From Dyadobacter koreensis (GTDB lineage: Bacteria; Bacteroidota; Bacteroidia; Cytophagales; Spirosomataceae), in assembly GCF_900108855.1 (NCBI RefSeq), contig NZ_FNXY01000006.1, forward strand, positions 186,001-250,000: a DNA stretch of 64,000 nt. Reading direction: 5' to 3'. This document shows positions 51,813 through 60,488 of this stretch, one piece after another. The position numbers and the translations under genes are program-made. The notes under the pieces are model-generated. The model saw only the letters and a program-made list of their open reading frames with translations, made no database searches and was not told the origin of the DNA. Numbering within the stretch: position 1 is the stretch's first letter; each line of letters begins with the position of its first letter.

Positions 51813-52562
51813 TTACAAAACCTTAATTCCAGCCTCTTTGAATAGCTGGAATTTTTCATTTTGTGCGTCCATTTCCGTGATCATGTAATCCAGCACCTGA
51901 ATCGGACAAACACGGTACGAGTCAAAAGTTTCCAGTTTATCGAAAGTACTGAGCGCAATGGACATTCCGGATTGCTGCAGCATCGCCTGCTTCAATTCGG
52001 CCTCTTCCATATAACTTGCAGTGACACCTTTCTCCATGTCCAACGCGCAGACACCCATAAAATAAAGATCTGCCTGAAAATTTTCGACCATTTTTATGGC
52101 CTGATAACCAACGACAGTTTCGGATTGCTTTAAATATTTGCCGCCCAGAACGATCAGATCCACACCAGCATAAGCAGATAGTGCCGGGATGATTGCTGTA
52201 TTGTTGGTGATCACGGTAAGTTTAATATCAGTGGAAAGCAAAGAAACCAGTGTGTAAACCGAAGTTCCGCCGTCCATAAAAATGGTTTGCCCTGATTTGA
52301 TCAGTGTTTGCGCCTTTAAGGCAATTACCTCTTTATCATCCCGCAATTGTCCAATCCTGTCCTTAAATGACAGGGGATTGTGAGAGCGCGGAATTGCCCC
52401 GCCGCGAATTTTCAGCAAAAGTCCATTATTCGCCAGGGCATCAATATCGCGCCGGATGGTGTCTTCCGAAACATTCAGATCACTGCTTAATTCGCTAAAA
52501 CCAACTTCGTTATTGTCATGAAGTTTTTCCAGAATATAGGTAAACCGTTTCTCTCTTACCAT
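51813..52562 (-). CDS. DeoR/GlpR family transcriptional regulator
   Basis: A 249-residue regulator. The N-terminal winged helix is canonical: RFTYILEKLHDNNEVGFSELSSDLNVSEDTIRRDIDALANNGLLLKIRGGA. The C-terminal sugar-phosphate-sensing DeoR domain has FMDGGTSVYTLVSLL, LTVITNN and VVLGG-like LIVLGGKYLKQSETVVG. ATG 52562 is chosen; the next upstream ATG (52586) lies inside the 38-bp palindrome and before the expected transcription start. The long frame to 52949 is the shadow of the MFS gene. It is divergent from the MFS transporter, its probable target. Ligand unknown, likely a phosphorylated sugar. Confidence 0.92.
   Translation of the reverse strand: MVREKRFTYILEKLHDNNEVGFSELSSDLNVSEDTIRRDIDALANNGLLLKIRGGAIPRSHNPLSFKDRIGQLRDDKEVIALKAQTLIKSGQTIFMDGGTSVYTLVSLLSTDIKLTVITNNTAIIPALSAYAGVDLIVLGGKYLKQSETVVGYQAIKMVENFQADLYFMGVCALDMEKGVTASYMEEAELKQAMLQQSGMSIALSTFDKLETFDSYRVCPIQVLDYMITEMDAQNEKFQLFKEAGIKVL
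51825..51856 (+). terminator. Plus-strand terminator embedded in the DeoR coding end
   Basis: AATTCCAGC and GCTGGAATT pair around an 11-nt loop and run into TTTTT, 15 bases after the MarR-GNAT stop. The same bases code for the last residues of the DeoR protein on the opposite strand. Confidence 0.6.
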
Positions 52563-52574
52563 TTCAAAAAATGT

Positions 52575-52612
52575 TTTTGCAAACATATGCAAATTTGCAT
52601 ATGTTTGCAAAA
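52575..52612. promoter_or_regulatory. 38-bp perfect palindrome: shared operator and divergent promoters of deoR-like and MFS genes
   Basis: Each 19-base half reads TTTTGCAAACATATGCAAA and its complement, with no spacer. Each half contains one TATGTTTG -7 box, at 52600-52607 on the plus strand and 52587-52580 on the minus strand. Expected starts lie just outside the palindrome, giving short leaders to the MFS ATG (52630) and the DeoR ATG (52562). Binding of the DeoR protein here would control both genes. Confidence 0.7.
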
Positions 52613-52629
52613 TACTATTCGAAATCATC

Positions 52630-53781
52630 ATGGAAAACGCTGTGGTTACAGATGCCGGAAAAACGAAATCGGCAAGAAATGCCAGTTTGTTAATATTTTT
52701 AGTCTGTGGAATCGGGCTTTCCAGCTGGGCTCCGATGGTTCCGTTTGCGAAAATTAATCTTGGTCTGGATGATGCTGCGCTAGGTTTGGTCTTGCTTTCA
52801 CTCGGTGCAGGGGCGATTCTGACTATGCCTTTCACCGGGTTTTTTATCAATAAATTTGGAAGCCGGAGGGTAATGCTTATCTCGGCAATTGTTATCGCGA
52901 TCATACTTCCTTTGTTGCTGTTAACGTCCTCAGCTGTTGAGTTAGCCATAGCGTTATTTGTATTCGGAGCGTCGATCGGGTCGATTGACGTGGCAATGAA
53001 TTCTCACGCTGTTCTTGTTCAGGACAGATATGGGCGGCACATCATGTCATCGTTCCACGGTATGTTCAGCCTTGGCGGTCTGGCTGGCTCGATTGGACTT
53101 GGCTTTTTAATCAAAATGGGATTATCTCCAACCGTCGCAGCTGTGAGCATTTCTGCTTTACTGGTCTTAATAGCGGTCAGTCAATATCAAAATCTCTTTC
53201 CGAAAGCTGAAGAAAAAAGCGTTGATTCATTTTCATTCAGTTTGCCGAGGGGCCCGGTTTTAGCTTTGGGTTTGATGTGCTTCGTTTTCTTTCTTGCTGA
53301 AGGAGCACTTTTAGACTGGAGCGCAGTCTTCCTGCAGTTCAATAGAAATTTCGATCCGTCGATGGCTGGTTTGGGTTATGCTGTTTTTTCCGTAGCTATG
53401 GCCATCATGCGTCTGACTGGCGACAAAATTGTTCACAAAATCGGTTCTTCAAAAGTAGTTTTGATCGGGGCCTTAGTTTCAGCAGCCGGGTATATGCTCG
53501 CTGTTATGGTTCCTTGGCAAGGTGCGGCACTGATCGGTTTTGCGTTGGTTGGACTAGGTGCAGCAAATGTTGTCCCTGTATTTTTTACCGCAGCCGGAAA
53601 TATTCCAAACATTCCTGCTTCCGTTTCTTTGCCTGCGGTAACAACGCTCGGTTATATGGGCCAGCTCGCTGGTCCTGCTATGATTGGATTTATCGCAGAA
53701 GCTTCTTCTCTGCCAATCGCCCTGGGTTTTGTCGGTGTGTTATTGCTCATTGTCGCTTTTACCTATAAAGAGGGAAATTGA
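52630..53781 (+). CDS. Major facilitator superfamily transporter (YbjJ-like)
   Basis: A 383-residue protein with twelve predicted membrane helices. The MFS loop after helix 2 reads FFINKFGSRRVMLISA (variant of G-x-x-x-D-R-x-G-R-R). The segment GSIDVAMNSHAVLVQDRYGRHIMSSFHGMFSLGGLAGS resembles E. coli YbjJ-type transporters, and LLDWSAVFLQ is typical too. It moves a small molecule across the inner membrane; the substrate is unknown, but control by a DeoR-type regulator suggests a sugar or derivative. It is divergent from the DeoR gene and followed by a hairpin terminator. Confidence 0.9.
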   Translation: MENAVVTDAGKTKSARNASLLIFLVCGIGLSSWAPMVPFAKINLGLDDAALGLVLLSLGAGAILTMPFTGFFINKFGSRRVMLISAIVIAIILPLLLLTSSAVELAIALFVFGASIGSIDVAMNSHAVLVQDRYGRHIMSSFHGMFSLGGLAGSIGLGFLIKMGLSPTVAAVSISALLVLIAVSQYQNLFPKAEEKSVDSFSFSLPRGPVLALGLMCFVFFLAEGALLDWSAVFLQFNRNFDPSMAGLGYAVFSVAMAIMRLTGDKIVHKIGSSKVVLIGALVSAAGYMLAVMVPWQGAALIGFALVGLGAANVVPVFFTAAGNIPNIPASVSLPAVTTLGYMGQLAGPAMIGFIAEASSLPIALGFVGVLLLIVAFTYKEGN

Positions 53782-53885
53782 CTTGCTTCAACAAAAAAGA
53801 CCTCCGCAATGATCAAAAGCCTTTCCACACTAACTCATCTAATCCATTAGTTTCCAATACGGACAATTTTTACCAAGCGTATGTG

Positions 53886-53919
53886 CTTGCCGGAATAGCA
53901 GTTGATGTGTTCCGGCAAG
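53886..53919. terminator. Terminator hairpin between MFS and LytTR genes
   Basis: CTTGCCGGAA and TTCCGGCAAG pair around a 14-nt loop; a T-rich run follows on the plus strand. It lies between convergent genes and 9 bases from the LytTR stop codon. Confidence 0.7.
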
Positions 53920-53928
53920 ACTTTATTT

Positions 53929-54324
53929 TTAGCCCACACGAAGATATTCCCCGGCAAGAATTTCCTGAATTTCTGCAATTCTTCTACGTGCGATCGGTAA
54001 TTGCTGACCGCAACTAAGCAACACACTGTCTGATTCGATTCGTGCGACCAGGTGGTCCGGGTTAATCGTGTGGGATTTATGAATTCTTAAAAAATCAGCG
54101 TCGAGCACAGCCACAATCGTCTTCATTGTTTTAGAAACAAGGTAACGTTTTCCCGTGGTCGTGTGTACGAAGGTATAATTTCCGTCGCCTTGCAAATAGG
54201 TAATATCTTTCGCTTCTAGTAACAGGACTTTGCTTCCTAAATGCACAGTCACGACATTTTTACGTTTTTTTCTAGTCGGACGGATCAGACTTTGGAATGT
54301 CGTATGGTTAATTTGAGTTTTCAC
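53929..54324 (-). CDS. LytTR DNA-binding domain protein without receiver
   Basis: A 131-residue protein that is essentially one LytTR domain: VTVHLGSKVLLLEAKDITYLQGDGNYTFVHTTTGKRYLVSKTMKTIVAVLDADFLRIHKSHTINPDHL, then SVLLSCGQQLPIARRR. A basic N-terminus (RPTRKKRKN) precedes it. There is no receiver or sensor domain, so it is either constitutive or controlled by a partner. It binds DNA as a beta-fold regulator. It converges on the MFS gene; the upstream 430 bases hold no gene. Confidence 0.92.
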   Translation of the reverse strand: MKTQINHTTFQSLIRPTRKKRKNVVTVHLGSKVLLLEAKDITYLQGDGNYTFVHTTTGKRYLVSKTMKTIVAVLDADFLRIHKSHTINPDHLVARIESDSVLLSCGQQLPIARRRIAEIQEILAGEYLRVG

Positions 54325-54754
54325 AGTTGTGTAAAGTTGAGGTTAAACTGATTGAGTTATGGATTTCCGAAAACGGATACTATGGCTGTGCCGGCACTGG
54401 TGAAGTTTTATCAATGTTACTCTTCGTTTTAACGCCTTTTTATGGCTCTCTTCAAGTTGTTTTTTCATGGCTAATCGATGTTTATTTTATACATTTATTA
54501 ATACAGAGGATTCTAAATAAATCGTCCGCAGCTGATTTTTCCGCATGTCCGGGCCATTGCCAGGATATGGATTTCCTGTGTGAGAGCAGTGAGGCATTCT
54601 GCATTTTTGCTTTCGAATTGAAATAATGATTTCCGGCCTCACACATTTGGTTTATCACTACACGAAGTAATAGCCGGTATGACTAAAAGTTGGCTGCGAA
54701 ACGTTTCATCTATACGAAAGATTAATTTTCTAGGAGGTGCGTTTTTCGTCAATT
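54325..54754. other. 430-base intergenic region, no supported gene
   Basis: A 99-codon open frame on the plus strand (54327-54626) has no domain or initiation signal and an unnatural composition; I do not call it. No repeat or RNA was recognised. Confidence 0.4.
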
Positions 54755-55168
54755 TCAGGACAGTTGAACGGTTGTTTTATCCGGCCACCTATTCCAGGCA
54801 TAAAGCAGACATGCAACGAGGAAAAGCATTGATTCGGTTTTGATCCAAAGGTTTCCGAAATCACCGAGCGGCCCATCTTTGAAAATGGTGATAAGACGGG
54901 AAACTGCATAAAATCCCCAAAGCATCATCAGAAAGGCGAGCGCGTTTTCAGTATGTTTTCTGAAAGAATAAACCAGACTGATCGCAATCGCAAAACCCGC
55001 GCCGCCATATACGCCGCGAATCGAAGAGTAGGCGTCATTATTAGTTAAGCTTACCTGTACCAGATCCATCACCGACTGCGGATCGTCGAAAGCCATGACA
55101 CTCACCGACAAAATGCTGAGCGCTGATAAGATGATAAAAGACTGTGATAAAATTCGTTTCATTTTCAT
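54755..55168 (-). CDS. DUF4345-like small membrane protein
   Basis: A 137-residue protein with four helices: ILSQSFIILSALSILSVSVMAF, GGAGFAIAISLVYSF, ALAFLMMLWGFYAVSRLI and SMLFLVACLLYAW. The IRGVYGGAGFAIAISL and GFYAVSRLITIFKDG pattern resembles DUF4345 proteins of unknown function. The start is ATG 55168 (MKMKRILSQ); the next ATG (55162) is also possible. It lies on the inner membrane. Divergent from the LytS operon with 325 bases between. Confidence 0.72.
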   Translation of the reverse strand: MKMKRILSQSFIILSALSILSVSVMAFDDPQSVMDLVQVSLTNNDAYSSIRGVYGGAGFAIAISLVYSFRKHTENALAFLMMLWGFYAVSRLITIFKDGPLGDFGNLWIKTESMLFLVACLLYAWNRWPDKTTVQLS

Positions 55169-55189
55169 GCTAGATATTATTATTTCCAA

Positions 55190-55493
55190 TTAGTAAGATA
55201 TGGCGCTCAGATTCCTTCCCGGCCCTGGCAGCGTGATACAAAATTGGTATCTTAAAGGCCTTATTAAAAACGCATATTGGTTGAAGTGTGAGTTTTGGTC
55301 CCTGAAATTTACTTTTCAGGTGATAATCTGTTATTCAGTACTTTCCGCTATCTATAAGTGTTAAAATGACAAAAAATCTGATTGACTTGGCCTTTACAAC
55401 ATTTCAGGGATTATTTGTGACGATTGAAGTCTAACGTTATTCTTTTCCAGAAAAGGCTTATATATTTTTACAACACATTTTGTTTGTGACCGT
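55190..55493. other. Intergenic region upstream of the LytS operon
   Basis: About 300 bases without a supported gene. It should contain the operon promoter; no full TAnnTTTG box was seen near 55494, only weak AT-rich matches. Confidence 0.35.
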
Positions 55494-56573
55494 ATGCCGT
55501 TTATTTCACTAGAACAGTATTTTGATTCCGTACGGCAAAACCGTCTCTATTTTTATATTCTCTTTTTACTGCTTCCTTGGTTCGTTCCGCTGATTGGATA
55601 TCTCATGTGGGGGAACTCTTATTTTACGGATCTGGGAATATTTGCGGGAGGGAGTTTTATAAATCTGATTTTGTGTTTGCTGGCAAATCAGATCAACCAG
55701 ATGACAGCCAAATTTATCGCCGGAGTTTATCCTGATATCGATCAGACTGCCTACCGAGTGACGCTCTGGTTTGTAGTGTATTCACTTGTGAATGTTGTTA
55801 TTTTATATGTTGTTTTGACGGTTTATGATTTGATAGGTTTATTTGGCTACAAGCTTGATAACGTTCATCTTAAATGGTCTGTCATTACGCTTGTCGGTGT
55901 TTCACTGATCGGTGCCGGCTTGTCGGAACTGGCTTATACGTTCATGCAGTGGAAAACGAATCAGAATGAGTTGAAGGAAATGGAGCAGAGACAATTGCAA
56001 AGTGAGCTGGAAATGGTGAAGCAGCAGGTTAATCCTCACTTTTTGTTCAATTGCCTGAATGCGCTTTCTGTTCTTATTTCAGAAGCGCCGACGACAGCGG
56101 AGAAATTTGTCGATGAGATGTCGCAGGTATACCGTTATTTATTGACGGTCAACGGGCAGGATTGGGAAAGTAATCTGGTATCGCTTGAAGCAGAGCTCAG
56201 ATTTATCAGGTCTTATATTTATTTGCTTGAAATTAGATTTGAAGAGGGGATTGATATCAAAATCCAGACAGCTGAGTTATGCCAGAACGGTCAAATGGCA
56301 CCTCTGACCCTGCAAACGCTGATCGATAATGCAATCCGCCACAACATTGTTTCAGCGGAAAATCCTTTGTCCATCAGCATAAAAACTACGGCGACCGGAC
56401 AACTGGAGGTAAGAAATAATCTTCAAAAAAGGGCTGTGAGAATGCCTGTGACCACCGCAGGATTATCGACGATTATATCAAGATACAAATTACTTTTTAA
56501 CCAGGCCGGAACGATTCAGGTGAAAGAAGATGAAGAAAGTTTTACCGTTTTGCTGCCTCTGATTTATACATGA
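55494..56573 (+). CDS. LytS-type sensor histidine kinase (first of tandem pair)
   Basis: A 359-residue membrane kinase. Four N-terminal helices (LYFYILFLLLPWFVPLIGYL, FINLILCLLANQI, LWFVVYSLVNVVILYVVLTVY, VITLVGVSLIGAGLSELAYTF) lead to a coiled linker and the His_kinase domain. The phospho-acceptor is in EMVKQQVNPHFLFNCLNALSVL (His of NPHFLFN), and the ATP-binding N box is in PLTLQTLIDNAIRHN. It phosphorylates the LytTR response regulator two genes downstream. Its stop overlaps the start of the next kinase (ATGA). The sensory input is unknown; there is no periplasmic domain. Confidence 0.93.
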   Translation: MPFISLEQYFDSVRQNRLYFYILFLLLPWFVPLIGYLMWGNSYFTDLGIFAGGSFINLILCLLANQINQMTAKFIAGVYPDIDQTAYRVTLWFVVYSLVNVVILYVVLTVYDLIGLFGYKLDNVHLKWSVITLVGVSLIGAGLSELAYTFMQWKTNQNELKEMEQRQLQSELEMVKQQVNPHFLFNCLNALSVLISEAPTTAEKFVDEMSQVYRYLLTVNGQDWESNLVSLEAELRFIRSYIYLLEIRFEEGIDIKIQTAELCQNGQMAPLTLQTLIDNAIRHNIVSAENPLSISIKTTATGQLEVRNNLQKRAVRMPVTTAGLSTIISRYKLLFNQAGTIQVKEDEESFTVLLPLIYT

Positions 56574-57649
56574 GAAACTGGTCTGTTTTTAATAGGTTGG
56601 GGAAGCTTATCTGGCTAAGCCTTTTTGGTCGCTGGATGTATGTGTTGCTGTTGCCCTGGTTTGTACCAACGATCAGTTATTTATTAATAGGTGATCCATA
56701 TCTGGAAAGTTTTTCCAACTTTTTACTGGGAACTTTGATGGTTATGCTGATGACTACACTCGCATTCATCCCACACGACTGGGCTGCGCAGCTGATTGCT
56801 GATAAATATCCTTCTATTCATTCTTCAGCAAAAAGAGCATTGTTGACTGCATTTGCTTTTTTTGTGCTGACAGCTGTCTATGTAAGTTTTTATGGATGGC
56901 TGATTATTCGCTACCGACCGTTAAATGCAGAGCTGAATTTTGATAAAATGCTCTATGTTTATCTGTTTGAACTGTTGGCAATTTTCCTGCTAACGGGGCT
57001 CTATGAGGTTAATTATTCTTTGAAAAAATGGAAAGAAATTAAATCTAATAAGGAAGCGATAAAAAAAGCCGGGATGCAGGGCCAGCTGCAAAGTCTGAAA
57101 AGTCAGGTGAACCCACACTTTTTGTTTAACAGCCTTAACACGTTATCGGCACTGATAACGGATGAGCCGGAAAGGGCTGAGCAATTTGTCGATGAGATGG
57201 CAAAAGTTTATCGGTATCTCCTACAAACAAATCAGCATGAACTTACGCCGCTGAGCAAGGAAATAAAATTTATCCAGTCATATTATCATTTGCTTAGAAC
57301 ACGCTATGATACGGGTCTCGAACTGGTAATTGACGTAAATGAGGCAGCACTGGCCAGTTATATACCGCCACTTACCTTACAGCTTTTGGTTGAAAATGCT
57401 GTAAAGCATAATTCAATTCTGGAAAAAAATCCGCTCTACATTATCATTACATCTATTGGAAACGATATGCTGGAAGTGAAAAATAATCTGCTGGGAAAAT
57501 CTACGCCTGTGAAATCTACAAAACTGGGGCTGGCAAACATCCACGCAAAGTACCAGATCTTATCGGAAAGGCAGCCAGTTGTAGATTTTGGCCCTGATTA
57601 CTTTAAAGTTTTATTACCGTTGCTTACTGAAAAACCCGTACATCAATGA
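56570..57649 (+). CDS. LytS-type sensor histidine kinase (second of tandem pair)
   Basis: A 359-residue paralogue of the preceding kinase with the same length and layout: four helices (GRWMYVLLLPWFVPTISYLLIG, FLLGTLMVMLMTTLAFI, ALLTAFAFFVLTAVYVSFYG, LYVYLFELLAIFLLTGLYEV), coiled linker, then SLKSQVNPHFLFNSLNTLSALI and the N box LTLQLLVENAVKHNS. The conserved PWFVPxIxYL helix start and EFVDEMxxVYRYLL kinase stretch show tandem duplication. It overlaps both neighbours by 4 bases (ATGA), so all three genes are translationally coupled. Confidence 0.93.
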   Translation: MRNWSVFNRLGKLIWLSLFGRWMYVLLLPWFVPTISYLLIGDPYLESFSNFLLGTLMVMLMTTLAFIPHDWAAQLIADKYPSIHSSAKRALLTAFAFFVLTAVYVSFYGWLIIRYRPLNAELNFDKMLYVYLFELLAIFLLTGLYEVNYSLKKWKEIKSNKEAIKKAGMQGQLQSLKSQVNPHFLFNSLNTLSALITDEPERAEQFVDEMAKVYRYLLQTNQHELTPLSKEIKFIQSYYHLLRTRYDTGLELVIDVNEAALASYIPPLTLQLLVENAVKHNSILEKNPLYIIITSIGNDMLEVKNNLLGKSTPVKSTKLGLANIHAKYQILSERQPVVDFGPDYFKVLLPLLTEKPVHQ

Positions 57650-58443
57650 ACATATTAATTGTTGAGGACGAAAAACTTGCCGTTCGTAAACTTACTAAAC
57701 TTTTGGAAGAAACTGCACCGGAACTTATTGTCAGAGGCGTTGCACCCAGTATAGCCGCGACCGTCGAATGGATCGGGGAGAATCGTGCAGCGGGAGAAAA
57801 GGAGCCGGACCTTATCTTTATGGATATCGAGCTGGCCGATGGACAAAGCTTTGAGATATTCAATCGTATCGATATTAAAAGCACGGTTATTTTCACTACT
57901 TCTTATGACGAATATGCGCTGCAGGCTTTCAAGGTGAATAGTATCGACTATCTACTAAAGCCTGTTCAAAAAGAGGACCTGCAAAGGAGCCTAAAAAAAT
58001 TTCATGATCTGACAGGACAGCAAAGACATGAGGAATCTACTGCATTGCCTTCAAGTCTGGAAACTATTTTGCGGAATTTTCAGATGCAGCAACCTCCTGT
58101 GGAATATAGGAAACGCTTTCTGGTGAAACAGGGAGCCAGATTGCTGTCGGTGGAAGTCTCTGATATCGCTTATTTTTATATTGATGAGGGAATTAGTTTT
58201 TTCAAAAATCATCAGGGACAAAAGTTCGTTGTGGATTACCGGATAGAGGAGCTCGCCGAATTTCTTGATCCCGAAAATTTCCTTAGAATCAACCGAAGCC
58301 TGATCATAACCCATCAATCGGTGGTCCAGATCCAGCCATATTATAACAACAGATTAGCGCTTACCCTTAAACCTGCTTTCGATAAAGAAGCGATTGTAAG
58401 CCGTGAGAAATCCAATGAGTTTAAAAAGTGGATGGGGAAATAG
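57646..58443 (+). CDS. LytTR family response regulator
   Basis: A 265-residue regulator. The receiver domain (residues 1-125) has the acidic pair VEDE, phospho-acceptor Asp60 in LIFMDIELADG, a Thr in FTTSYDEYALQAF and Lys in DYLLKPVQKED. The C-terminal LytTR domain (about 150-265) has FLVKQGARLLSVEVSDIAYFYIDEGISFF and PENFLRINRSLIITHQSV. It is the output of the two LytS kinases, whose genes overlap it. It likely controls envelope or autolysis genes; the targets are unknown. Confidence 0.95.
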   Translation: MNILIVEDEKLAVRKLTKLLEETAPELIVRGVAPSIAATVEWIGENRAAGEKEPDLIFMDIELADGQSFEIFNRIDIKSTVIFTTSYDEYALQAFKVNSIDYLLKPVQKEDLQRSLKKFHDLTGQQRHEESTALPSSLETILRNFQMQQPPVEYRKRFLVKQGARLLSVEVSDIAYFYIDEGISFFKNHQGQKFVVDYRIEELAEFLDPENFLRINRSLIITHQSVVQIQPYYNNRLALTLKPAFDKEAIVSREKSNEFKKWMGK

Positions 58444-58616
58444 AGAGAAGTCGTGATGCAAAACGAACAGATTCCCGGTGTAGAGCTATTTCTTCAATTT
58501 CAAAAATAAAGCCCTGTTAATAAGCCTTCATGTTTTGGAATGGTATTTTAATACTCGTTTGAAACGGTTAAATAAGATGGATTTGCGGCTGTAAATTAAT
58601 TTTAAAATTAAAGGAA

Positions 58617-59054
58617 ATGAAAGATATCAGATATATAGCGGGAGGGCTGGCCGGAGCATTGGCTTTGAATATTTTACATGAAACTGTAAAAAGGCTTGAT
58701 CCTGACGCGCCAAGAATTGACCTGGTAGGAGAGGAGGCGTTGGCAAAAGCTGTTGAAATGACGGGAGCCGAACCTCCGAAAGGTCAAAATTTATTCGCAG
58801 CAACCTTAGGTGCAGATCTCGTGAGTAACGCAATGTATTTCAGTGCCATAGGGTTGGGTGATAAAAAAGGTTTATTAATGCGCGGCGCCGGGTATGGTTT
58901 GGCTGCGGGAATCGGTGCTTTGTCGTTGACTGAGCCGTTGGGGCTGGATGATGAGCCTATTACGAAGACTACCAAAACCAAGGTGTTAACTGTGACCTGG
59001 TATGTTTTTGGCGGTTTGGTTACGGCACTTGCGATCAAGGCATTGAGCAAATAA
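58617..59054 (+). CDS. Conserved small membrane protein of unknown function
   Basis: A 145-residue protein with glycine-rich helices: YIAGGLAGALALNILHETVKRL at the N-terminus, LGADLVSNAMYFSAIGL and GYGLAAGIGALSLTEPLGL in the middle, and TVTWYVFGGLVTALAIKAL at the end. A good ribosome site (AAGGAAATG) sets the start. The family is seen in Bacteroidota but has no assigned role that I can name. It lies 173 bases after the response regulator and 26 before the DUF72 gene, probably co-transcribed with the latter. Confidence 0.8.
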   Translation: MKDIRYIAGGLAGALALNILHETVKRLDPDAPRIDLVGEEALAKAVEMTGAEPPKGQNLFAATLGADLVSNAMYFSAIGLGDKKGLLMRGAGYGLAAGIGALSLTEPLGLDDEPITKTTKTKVLTVTWYVFGGLVTALAIKALSK

Positions 59055-59080
59055 GTTTCGGGCCCAGTAATCCGGTTTAA

Positions 59081-59854
59081 ATGAAATATCTAAGTCAGTC
59101 GGAATTATATTCGGGCACGAGCGGCCTTATACTACCAGTTAAAAATAAACTTTTTTATCCGGTAGAATATCAGGAAAAAAGCCGGCTGACTTACTATGCC
59201 TCTCTATTTAACAGTATAGAAATTAACAGTTCTTTCTACAAAATACCGATGGGTTCCACGGTTAGGAACTGGGCTGACCAAGTTCCGGAAGATTTCCGTT
59301 TCACTTTCAAATTGTGGCGCGAAATCACACATAATAAAAATCTGGAATTTAGAAATAATGACGTAGCGCATTTCTTCGACATAATTAATCATTCCGCATC
59401 AAAGAAAGGCTGTCTTCTTGCCCAATTTCCACCCAGTCTGAAAGTAGATATGCTGAGGCAGTTGGAAAAGCTGTTGCAAAGTATCTCGCAGGCTGATCCT
59501 GAGAGAAGTTGGAAAACAGCATTTGAGTTCAGACACAGCTCATGGTATCAAAAGGAGGTTTTTGAGATGTTGGAGGAGAATGGAATTGGTATTGTTGCTC
59601 ATGATAAGCCCGGTTCAATCACACCGTTTTTTGATTCCAAAGTCAGCTTTAAATACTTGCGTTTCCACGGTCCGAATGGTGATTATAAAGGTCGTTATTC
59701 CGATGATTTTATTCATGAATACGCCGGGTATATCAAAGAGTGGATTCAGGAAGGAAAAACAATTTATGCCTATTTCAACAACACGATGGGCGACGCTATC
59801 AAAAATCTGGATTTTCTTAACTCCTCTTTTGTTTTAAATAAAGATAAAAGGTAA
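59081..59854 (+). CDS. DUF72 domain-containing protein
   Basis: A 257-residue TIM-barrel-like protein of the DUF72 family: YSGTSGLI-type start, YASLFNSIEINSSFYKIPMGSTVRNWADQVPEDFRFTFKL (the conserved F..vE.n.tFY..p), then CLLAQFPPSLK, TAFEFRHSSWYQKEVFEMLEENGIGIVAHD, and the late FKYLRFHGPNGDYKGRYSDDFI. The function is unknown; the fold is close to that of sugar isomerases or endonucleases. It ends 9 bases from the convergent lipoprotein gene, without a hairpin between. Confidence 0.93.
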   Translation: MKYLSQSELYSGTSGLILPVKNKLFYPVEYQEKSRLTYYASLFNSIEINSSFYKIPMGSTVRNWADQVPEDFRFTFKLWREITHNKNLEFRNNDVAHFFDIINHSASKKGCLLAQFPPSLKVDMLRQLEKLLQSISQADPERSWKTAFEFRHSSWYQKEVFEMLEENGIGIVAHDKPGSITPFFDSKVSFKYLRFHGPNGDYKGRYSDDFIHEYAGYIKEWIQEGKTIYAYFNNTMGDAIKNLDFLNSSFVLNKDKR

Positions 59855-59863
59855 GCTTGGTCT

Positions 59864-60244
59864 TCAATACCATAACTTGGTACCATAGAGCACTTTTATT
59901 TCCTGACGATTATCTTTAAATTCTTTAAATTTATTCGCATCGTCCAGGTCCAGTTTTTCGCCGTTGCAGAAATACTGATGCTGATTTGTGGAACTGAACA
60001 ATGAGTTTTGCACCTCAATGATCTGTTTTTCATCAAATTTGTATAATACTATTGCATTTGTTTCCTTCCCGCCTATGAATTCTTTAAACTGTTTATTCAG
60101 CCAGGGTAAATCCTCGATAGGGTTTGCTGTGCCGCATACAAGATTTCCTTCGTCCGTCAGATCGTTATTTTTACAATTGAAAAAAAACGTAGCGAGGATA
60201 AAAAGAAAAAGCGAATTATAGATTTTGGCAGAGTATATTTTCAT
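59864..60244 (-). CDS. Small lipoprotein of unknown function
   Basis: A 126-residue protein with a lipoprotein signal (NSLFLFILATFFFNC-K). The mature part contains one Cys pair candidate (LVCGTANP and QYFCNGEKLD) and an EDLPWLNKQFKEF motif seen in other small Bacteroidota lipoproteins. It is likely anchored on the periplasmic face. No function can be assigned. It stands alone on the minus strand. Confidence 0.72.
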   Translation of the reverse strand: MKIYSAKIYNSLFLFILATFFFNCKNNDLTDEGNLVCGTANPIEDLPWLNKQFKEFIGGKETNAIVLYKFDEKQIIEVQNSLFSSTNQHQYFCNGEKLDLDDANKFKEFKDNRQEIKVLYGTKLWY

Positions 60245-60488
60245 GGGATGATCATTTCTTTTAAAGACACTTTCTTATTAACTGACATTTCAATTTCTTA
60301 ACTGGTTGGATTTATAAAATAATAATTTCGATTATTTAAATTAATAAAATGCGCGCCCATTAACAAAACTCTAAGTTTGGTGATTTGTTTTTTATTTCAT
60401 TCGAAAAAAGGTTTGTTTTGTTATTATGCGCAAGTAAATTTCGATTAGTGAGGTTGACGGGTAATTTTTTTATTTCAAAAATCATACA

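Noticed and set aside
52563..52949. Long N-terminal extension of the DeoR gene
   Set aside because: It runs through the palindromic operator and antisense to the MFS gene, and adds no family sequence.
54327..54626. 99-codon open frame on the plus strand
   Set aside because: No recognisable domain, no good initiation site, and a composition unlike the neighbouring genes.
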